Source of the DNA: JAYGED01 sp046582565
Lineage (GTDB): Bacteria > Pseudomonadota > Alphaproteobacteria > JAAXGF01
NCBI GenBank assembly: GCA_046582565.1
Contig: JAYGED010000199.1
Coordinates: forward strand, 1-27,989
Direction of reading: 5' to 3'
Length of the DNA: 27,989 nucleotides
Of this stretch, positions 23,803 to 27,989 are shown piece after piece. The position numbers and the translations under genes are program-made. Position 1 is the first letter of the stretch. Every line of letters starts with the position of its first letter. Below the pieces are notes generated by a model that was not told the DNA's origin, did not search any database, and was given only the letters and a program-made list of their open reading frames with translations.

Positions 23803-24930
23803 ATGATCGCCATTATCGGCGGCGGGGTTTGCGGCCTCGGCATTGGCTGGCGACTCGCCCAGGCAGGCCGTCCGGTTACCGTGGTGGAGCGCGGACAAGC
23901 CGGCATGGGCGCTAGTTGGGCGGCCGCTGGCATGCTCGCCCCTCAGGTCGAGGCCGAGCCCAGTGAAGAGCCGCTCCTCGCCCTGACCCTGGAAAGCCGG
24001 GATTTATGGAGCGATTTCGCCGCCGAGGTCGAAGCCGCTTCTGAAATCAAACTGGATTATCGCAGCCAAGGGACCCTGGTGGTCGCCCTGGACCGAGACG
24101 ATGTTGAACGCCTGCGTCACCGCTATGACTACCAGACAAGCCTGGGGCTTGAGCTCGAATGGATCACCGGCGCCGAGGCACGGCGGCGCGAGCCCCATCT
24201 CGCCCGTGGGGTCAGTGCGGCGGTGTTCAGCGCGCTCGATCATCAGGTGGACAATCGCAAACTGACGGCTGCCTTGCGAGAAGCCTTTGTCCGGGCGGGT
24301 GGGGAGTTGCTGGAAAATACATCGGCTCGCGAAGTCATCCATGAGGGCGGGCGGGTGACTGGCCTGCGTCTCGAAGACGAAAACCTGGAAGCTGACACTG
24401 TGATCGTCGCCGCTGGCCCCTGGTCGCGCGACATTCCCGGCCGGCCGGAAGCGCTCAGGCCGCCGGTCCGGCCTCTCAAAGGCCAGATGCTGGCTGTCCA
24501 GATGCCACGCGGCGCCCCACTGCTCGATCATGTGGTCTGGGGGTCCGATATTTATCTGGTGCCGCGCAGCGACGGCCGCCTGTTGATCGGTGCCACGGTC
24601 GAGGAGATGGGTTTCGATCCAAGCCTGACCGCCGGTGGCATGATGGACCTGCTGCGCGAGGCCTGGGAGGTTTTGCCAGGGATTTATGATCTGCCGATAA
24701 TCGAGAGCTGGGTCGGCTTTCGCCCGGCTAGCCGTGACGATGCGCCGATCCTGGGGCCGACGGCCCTGGCCGGGCTGATCATGGCGACGGGCCATCACCG
24801 CAACGGCATTCTGCTTGCGCCGATTACCGCGCAAACCATCGCGGATTGCGTACTGACTGGGGAGACGCCAGCATCGATATTGCCTTTTACTCTCGATCGC
24901 TTCATGGCGCGAGAAGCAGGTGCTGCATGA
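23803..24930 (+). CDS. thiO: glycine oxidase (thiazole branch of thiamine synthesis)
   Basis: ThiO is an FAD-dependent oxidase that converts glycine to the imine needed for the thiazole ring. The 375-residue protein begins with the dinucleotide fold IAIIGGGVCGLGIGWRLAQAG and the ADP-binding VTVVERGQAGMGASWAAAGML. The DAO-family parts RPLKGQMLAVQMPRG and HVVWGSDIYLVPRSDGRLLIGAT follow, then GFRPASRDDAPILGP and ATGHHRNGILLAPITAQ. The start has GGAG upstream. It is first in thiO-thiS-thiG-thiE and overlaps thiS by 4 bp. I see no TPP-riboswitch core in the 36 bp before it, so control may sit before the HNH gene or be absent. Confidence 0.95.
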   Translation: MIAIIGGGVCGLGIGWRLAQAGRPVTVVERGQAGMGASWAAAGMLAPQVEAEPSEEPLLALTLESRDLWSDFAAEVEAASEIKLDYRSQGTLVVALDRDDVERLRHRYDYQTSLGLELEWITGAEARRREPHLARGVSAAVFSALDHQVDNRKLTAALREAFVRAGGELLENTSAREVIHEGGRVTGLRLEDENLEADTVIVAAGPWSRDIPGRPEALRPPVRPLKGQMLAVQMPRGAPLLDHVVWGSDIYLVPRSDGRLLIGATVEEMGFDPSLTAGGMMDLLREAWEVLPGIYDLPIIESWVGFRPASRDDAPILGPTALAGLIMATGHHRNGILLAPITAQTIADCVLTGETPASILPFTLDRFMAREAGAA

Positions 24931-25127
24931 TTACGGTCAACGGCGAGGCGTGTGAATTTTGCGGCCAGAGCGTCAGCGAAATCATTGCCGAGTATGGCCT
25001 GGACCCCTTGCTGCCGGGTATTGCCGTCGCCGTCAATGGCGCTGTGGTGCCGCGCGCCGATTGGCCGAGCCTGTGTCCCAAAGACAACACCTGGGTCGAG
25101 ATCGTTCAGGCCAAGACCGGCGGGTGA
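24927..25127 (+). CDS. thiS: sulfur carrier protein ThiS
   Basis: ThiS is a 66-residue ubiquitin-like protein whose C-terminal Gly-Gly is adenylated and thiocarboxylated to donate sulfur to ThiG. MITVNGEACEF begins the beta-grasp fold, PGIAVAVNGAVVPRADWPS is the conserved middle, and the protein ends VEIVQAKTGG. The ATG overlaps the thiO stop (ATGA). ThiF, ThiI and ThiC are not in the window. Confidence 0.95.
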   Translation: MITVNGEACEFCGQSVSEIIAEYGLDPLLPGIAVAVNGAVVPRADWPSLCPKDNTWVEIVQAKTGG

Positions 25128-25178
25128 CTGGACCTTTGGCGTATTTCTCCTTACATGTTGGGATGTGAGAGAGGTGAG

Positions 25179-25949
25179 ATGTCTGAAAAACTCGTTATCG
25201 CCAATAAAAGTTTCGACTCCCGGCTGATCATCGGCACGGCGCGCTATCCTAATCAGGATGTCATGCTCAAGGCGGTCGAGGCGAGTGGCGCCGAAATCGC
25301 CAATGTGTCGATTCGCCGGGTCAGCGTTCACGGCGGCGGCGAGAGCGTCTATGAGCTGCTTCGGGGACGATGCGAAATCCTGCCCAACACCGCCGGCTGC
25401 TATACCGCGCGCGACGCCGTGCTGACCGCGCAACTGGCCCGCGAGGCGCTGGAGACTGACTGGATCAAGCTCGAAGTCATCGGCGACGACGAGACCCTGT
25501 TCCCCGATGTCGAGCATCTTCTCAAGGCGGCCGAGGAGCTGGTCAACGACGGCTTCACCGTGCTGCCCTATTGCAACGACGACCCGATTACCTGCCGCAA
25601 GCTGGAAGATCTGGGCTGCGCCGCGGTCATGCCGCTCGGCGCACCCATCGGCTCGGGCATGGGCATCCGCAATCCTTACAACCTGCGTATTATTCGCGAG
25701 CAATGCCGGGTGCCGGTCATCGTCGACGCCGGTGTCGGCACCGCATCCGATGCGGCCATCGCCATGGAACTGGGCTGTGACGGCGTGATGATCAACAGCG
25801 CCGTGGCCCTTGCCCGTGATCCAGTCAAGATGGCCCACGCCATGCGCCTCGCCGTCGAAGGCGGGCGCGCGGCGTTTGAGGCCGGGCGCATGCCGAGACG
25901 CCTCTACGCCAGCGCCTCGAGCCCCGAGGACGGCGTTATCGAGGCCTGA
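25179..25949 (+). CDS. thiG: thiazole synthase
   Basis: ThiG condenses 1-deoxyxylulose 5-phosphate, dehydroglycine and ThiS thiocarboxylate to the thiazole phosphate. The 256-residue TIM barrel has the Schiff-base lysine Lys98 in DWIKLEVIGDD. It also has the phosphate-binding MPLGAPIGSGMGIRNPYNLR and VPVIVDAGVGTASDAAIAMELG, and GCDGVMINSAVALARDP. ATG 25179 is preferred over a start at 25155 because GAGAGGTGAG stands just before it and the family begins close to LVIANKSFDSRLI. It is separated from thiS by 51 bp and from thiE by 1 bp. Confidence 0.96.
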   Translation: MSEKLVIANKSFDSRLIIGTARYPNQDVMLKAVEASGAEIANVSIRRVSVHGGGESVYELLRGRCEILPNTAGCYTARDAVLTAQLAREALETDWIKLEVIGDDETLFPDVEHLLKAAEELVNDGFTVLPYCNDDPITCRKLEDLGCAAVMPLGAPIGSGMGIRNPYNLRIIREQCRVPVIVDAGVGTASDAAIAMELGCDGVMINSAVALARDPVKMAHAMRLAVEGGRAAFEAGRMPRRLYASASSPEDGVIEA

Positions 25950-25950
25950 T

Positions 25951-26580
25951 GTGAAACGGCTTCCCGAGCCGCCGCTTCTTGTAATTACCGACCGGACCAT
26001 GGCCAAGCAACCCTTGGCCCAAATGGCGGAGGTCGTCTTCAAAGGCGGCTGCCGTTGGCTGATGCTGCGCGAGAAAGACCTCGACGCCGCCGCCCGCGAG
26101 GCCCTCGCGGCTGAGATTATAGAGGTGGCGAAGCCCTACGGCGCCCATGTGACGATCAACCGCGATCCCGTCGAGGGCACGCATGGGGTGCATCTGCCGC
26201 AAGGCTGTAATGTGGCCGGCAAGTCAGGCCTGATCGGCGTCTCGGCCCATTCCCTCGACGAGGCCCGCCTCGCCGCCGCCGCGGGTGCGGACTATGTCAC
26301 CCTGAGCCCGGTATTCCTGACCACCAGCAAGCCCGGTTACGGCCCCGCCCTCGGCCTCGACGGATTGAGCGATGTCGCCACACGCCTCGCCATCCCGGTC
26401 ATCGCCCTGGGCGGCATCGATGCGGAGAACGCCGCCGCCTGCCTTGAGGCCGGCGCGGGCGGCGTGGCGGTGATGGGCGGTGTTATGAGGGCCGATGATC
26501 CGGAGGCCGCAGTCGCAGACTTGGTGAAAAGCCTCAGATCCGCTCGGACAGCCAGATCGCCAGGCGTGTCCCGGCCTTGA
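25951..26580 (+). CDS. thiE: ThiE/TenI family protein: thiamine phosphate synthase or thiazole tautomerase
   Basis: This is a 209-residue TIM-barrel protein of the ThiE/TenI family with a GTG start one base after the thiG stop. LLVITDRTMAKQPL, GCRWLMLREKDLDAAAREAL, IGVSAHSLDEARLAAAAGADYV, SPVFLTTSKPGYGPALG and IPVIALGGIDAENAAACLEAGA are family blocks. Two ThiE sites that bind Mg-pyrophosphate look changed. The usual NDR is NRD (70-72), and the usual HLGQ-x-D after it is HLPQGCNVA, without the aspartate. That fits TenI-type thiazole tautomerase at least as well as ThiE, so the symbol is by position. The last 20 or so residues (SARTARSPGVSRP) run past the usual end and lie antisense to coq7. 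Confidence 0.88.
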   Translation: MKRLPEPPLLVITDRTMAKQPLAQMAEVVFKGGCRWLMLREKDLDAAAREALAAEIIEVAKPYGAHVTINRDPVEGTHGVHLPQGCNVAGKSGLIGVSAHSLDEARLAAAAGADYVTLSPVFLTTSKPGYGPALGLDGLSDVATRLAIPVIALGGIDAENAAACLEAGAGGVAVMGGVMRADDPEAAVADLVKSLRSARTARSPGVSRP

Positions 26581-27121
26581 CCGCTGCGGTGAAGGGCACG
26601 TAGCCGGGCATTTCTTTGGCGGCGTGTTCGAGGCCGATGTCGCGATGGCTGATTTCGTCGGCACGGAATTCCTCGATGGTCGATTTGAGGTCTGCCTCAT
26701 CTTCACCCAGACGCTCGGCCTGATCGGCGTAATGATCGGAAATGACTTCCTCAACGGCCACGGTGCAGGCCATGGCCGCCTTCTCACCGAGTAGGGCGCT
26801 CGCTGCCCCCAGGGCAAATCCGGCACCGTGCCACAAGGGTGTGAGCAGAGTCGGGCGCACGTGGCGCTCGACAATCAACTTATCGAAACTCGCCAGATGC
26901 TGCTTTTCCTGCTCGGCCATCTCGGCGATGGCCGGAGCACTGGGGCTGCGTCCGAGGACGGCGAGCTGGCCTTCATAGATGCGCGCCGCCCCATACTCGC
27001 CGGCATGATCGACCCGGATCATACGGGCGACCAGCTCGTCGGCGGTCAGGTCGCCGGGCTGTCGGTCATCGGCGGTACGTTTAGGGGCGGTACTTCTAGG
27101 AGCTGTTTGCTTGGCTATCAT
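26534..27121 (-). CDS. coq7: demethoxyubiquinone hydroxylase (Coq7 family)
   Basis: Coq7 hydroxylates 5-demethoxyubiquinol in ubiquinone synthesis using a diiron centre and O2. The 195-residue protein is a ferritin-like helical bundle with iron ligands at Glu42 (DHAGEYGA), Glu72/His75 (EQEKQH), Glu124 (VAVEEVISDHY) and Glu156/His159 (DEISHRD). A 25-residue basic, low-complexity N-terminus precedes the fold. The start overlaps the end of dsbB by 26 bp, and the 3' end overlaps thiE by 47 bp tail to tail. Confidence 0.95.
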   Translation of the reverse strand: MIAKQTAPRSTAPKRTADDRQPGDLTADELVARMIRVDHAGEYGAARIYEGQLAVLGRSPSAPAIAEMAEQEKQHLASFDKLIVERHVRPTLLTPLWHGAGFALGAASALLGEKAAMACTVAVEEVISDHYADQAERLGEDEADLKSTIEEFRADEISHRDIGLEHAAKEMPGYVPFTAAVKAGTRLAIWLSERI

Positions 27122-27599
27122 TTTTAGTCCCGAAGATCAGGGTGATCGCCGCCAAGAGGGCTGCATAGAGCATATTGTATCCCGCCATGGAGATGCCGAA
27201 CAGGGACCATTGCACTTGATCGCAGGGCGGGGCCGCGGGCTGATCCAGCAGCATGGCGCTAAGTTCTTCGACCGTGGCGGGTGTTTCACCGCCGCCGGTG
27301 CAGGCCGCCAGCCCCTCGAACCAGCCCTGCTCGACCCCAACGTGGTATAGGGCAACGCTGGCGTCCAGAGCAAATATAACCCCGATCAGGGCGAACAGAA
27401 TAACCGGATTGCGGCCGCGCCCGACAGCCAGGACCGCCGCGGCTCCGAGGAAGATATTCACCGCATAGGGCAGGCGCTGCAAAAGGCACAAGGGGCAGGG
27501 CACCAGCCCGCCGACATGCTGCGAGAGCAGCGCCGCGGCCAGGGCGGCAACGCTGGCGGCGACAACCAATCTTGCGGTAAAAACCGGAGTCAAATTCAT
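27096..27599 (-). CDS. dsbB: disulfide bond formation protein DsbB-like
   Basis: This is an inner-membrane, four-helix oxidoreductase that would reoxidise a periplasmic DsbA-type protein and pass electrons to quinone. The 167-residue product has the CPLC pair (Cys35/Cys38) after the first helix, LLQRLPYAVNIFLG, a helix at NPVILFALIGVIFALDASVAL, and the second cysteine pair Cys100 and Cys126. The frame is open far upstream, but ATG 27599, which overlaps the DedA gene stop by 4 bp, starts the family fold. Its coupling with the DedA-like gene and coq7 matches a common alphaproteobacterial arrangement. Confidence 0.93.
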   Translation of the reverse strand: MNLTPVFTARLVVAASVAALAAALLSQHVGGLVPCPLCLLQRLPYAVNIFLGAAAVLAVGRGRNPVILFALIGVIFALDASVALYHVGVEQGWFEGLAACTGGGETPATVEELSAMLLDQPAAPPCDQVQWSLFGISMAGYNMLYAALLAAITLIFGTKNDSQANSS

Positions 27600-27989
27600 T
27601 GGCCGAAATACCCGGCAAAGATGAATCCGCCGAGTAGCACGGCGAAAATGAGAATGGTGAGCTTGCCCAGATGCTTCTCTATGAAGGTGCGGATTGGCGG
27701 GCCGAAATACCACAGCAACCCGGCCAGCAGGAAGAAGCGCGCACCCCTGGACAGCAGCGATGCGACCATAAAGACCCAAGGGTCGAGCGCTGTCGCGCCG
27801 CTGGCGATGGTGATGACTTTGTAGGGAAAGGGCGTCAGGCCGGCGCCGGCAACAATCCAGGCGCCCCATTCGTTGAACTGGTTCTGGAAGGTGACGAACT
27901 GGTCCATGTAGCCGTAGAAATTCAACAAGGGGCGGCCCAGGCTTTCGAACAAATAATAACCGATGCCGTAGCCGGCGGCGCCGCCGACC
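27596..27989 (-). CDS. DedA/YqaA (VTT-domain) membrane protein, N-terminus outside window
   Basis: This is the C-terminal 130 residues of a DedA-superfamily protein; the frame stays open to the window edge. AAGYGIGYYLFESLGRPLL and FNEWGAWIVAGAGLTPFPYKV carry the VTT-domain glycine/proline pattern, with the re-entrant motif G-x-TP-x-P. The segment ITIASGATALDPWVFMVASL and the basic RGARFF follow. The last helix is TILIFAVLLGGFIFAGYF. Such proteins are linked to lipid scrambling and membrane homeostasis. The stop overlaps the dsbB ATG by 4 bp. Confidence 0.93.
   Translation of the reverse strand, partial: VGGAAGYGIGYYLFESLGRPLLNFYGYMDQFVTFQNQFNEWGAWIVAGAGLTPFPYKVITIASGATALDPWVFMVASLLSRGARFFLLAGLLWYFGPPIRTFIEKHLGKLTILIFAVLLGGFIFAGYFGQ

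Noticed and set aside
24795..26042. 415-codon minus-strand frame opposite thiO-thiS-thiG
   Set aside because: It is antisense to three well-identified thiamine genes; its length reflects GC-rich codon use.
27600..27869. Upstream extension of the DsbB frame to 257 residues
   Set aside because: The extra part is antisense-free but overlaps the DedA gene in another frame. The DsbB fold starts at ATG 27599, which is coupled to the DedA stop.

Overview
The window looks like a chromosomal segment of an aerobic, moderately GC-rich alphaproteobacterium, probably of Rhodospirillales-like ancestry. This rests on the cytochrome bc1 operon next to trmL-hemF, the DedA-dsbB-coq7 cluster, the thiO-thiS-thiG-thiE order, GluQ, and generally GC-rich codon use. 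I could not run database searches, so the taxonomy is inference. Nearly all genes are housekeeping or metabolic. The only mobile-element trace is the 3' end of an IS30-family transposase at the left edge.

Layout. (1) 1-540: transposase tail followed by a nested inverted-repeat element. (2) 538-7112, minus strand: an MmgE/PrpD-family gene, then a tight operon read right to left as petA-petB-petC (cytochrome bc1) running into mtnP-apt-mtnA (methylthioadenosine salvage). (3) 7258-13597, plus strand: trmL, hemF, then a complete branched-chain/amide-type ABC importer (binding protein, two permeases, two ATPases). A strong intrinsic terminator follows the binding-protein gene. The first permease appears to start at ATC. 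(4) 13598-14514: a 917-bp gap with no convincing protein gene, split into an AT-rich leader and about 500 bp dense in stable hairpins. (5) 14515-17514, minus strand: gluQ, an agmatinase-family ureohydrolase, a VOC protein and an SDR, coupled end to end. (6) A carboxylesterase converging with a Tat-exported multicopper oxidase. (7) 20079-22487, minus strand: an M20 amidohydrolase and a class III CoA-transferase. (8) A cold-shock gene diverging from an HNH-nuclease gene, followed by thiO-thiS-thiG-thiE. (9) 26534-27989, minus strand: coq7, dsbB and a DedA/YqaA membrane protein cut by the window edge.

The most unusual element is the candidate structured RNA at about 13931-14434. It carries three C(UUCG)G and three C(GNRA)G hairpin loops, and these are stable tetraloops only if the plus strand is transcribed. 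It ends in a 12-bp stem closing a three-way junction, one of whose arms has a GAAA loop. I saw none of the signature motifs of RNase P RNA, tmRNA, SRP RNA or group I/II introns, so it may be an undescribed large structured RNA, but this is inference from manual folding.

How the genes fit together: bc1, HemF, Coq7 and DsbB all point to aerobic respiration with ubiquinone and haem. MtnP-Apt-MtnA recycle the by-product of polyamine synthesis, recovering adenine and methylthioribulose phosphate. ThiO, ThiS and ThiG make the thiazole half of thiamine. The ABC importer, amidohydrolase, CoA-transferase and MmgE/PrpD genes suggest uptake and breakdown of organic nitrogen and organic acids.
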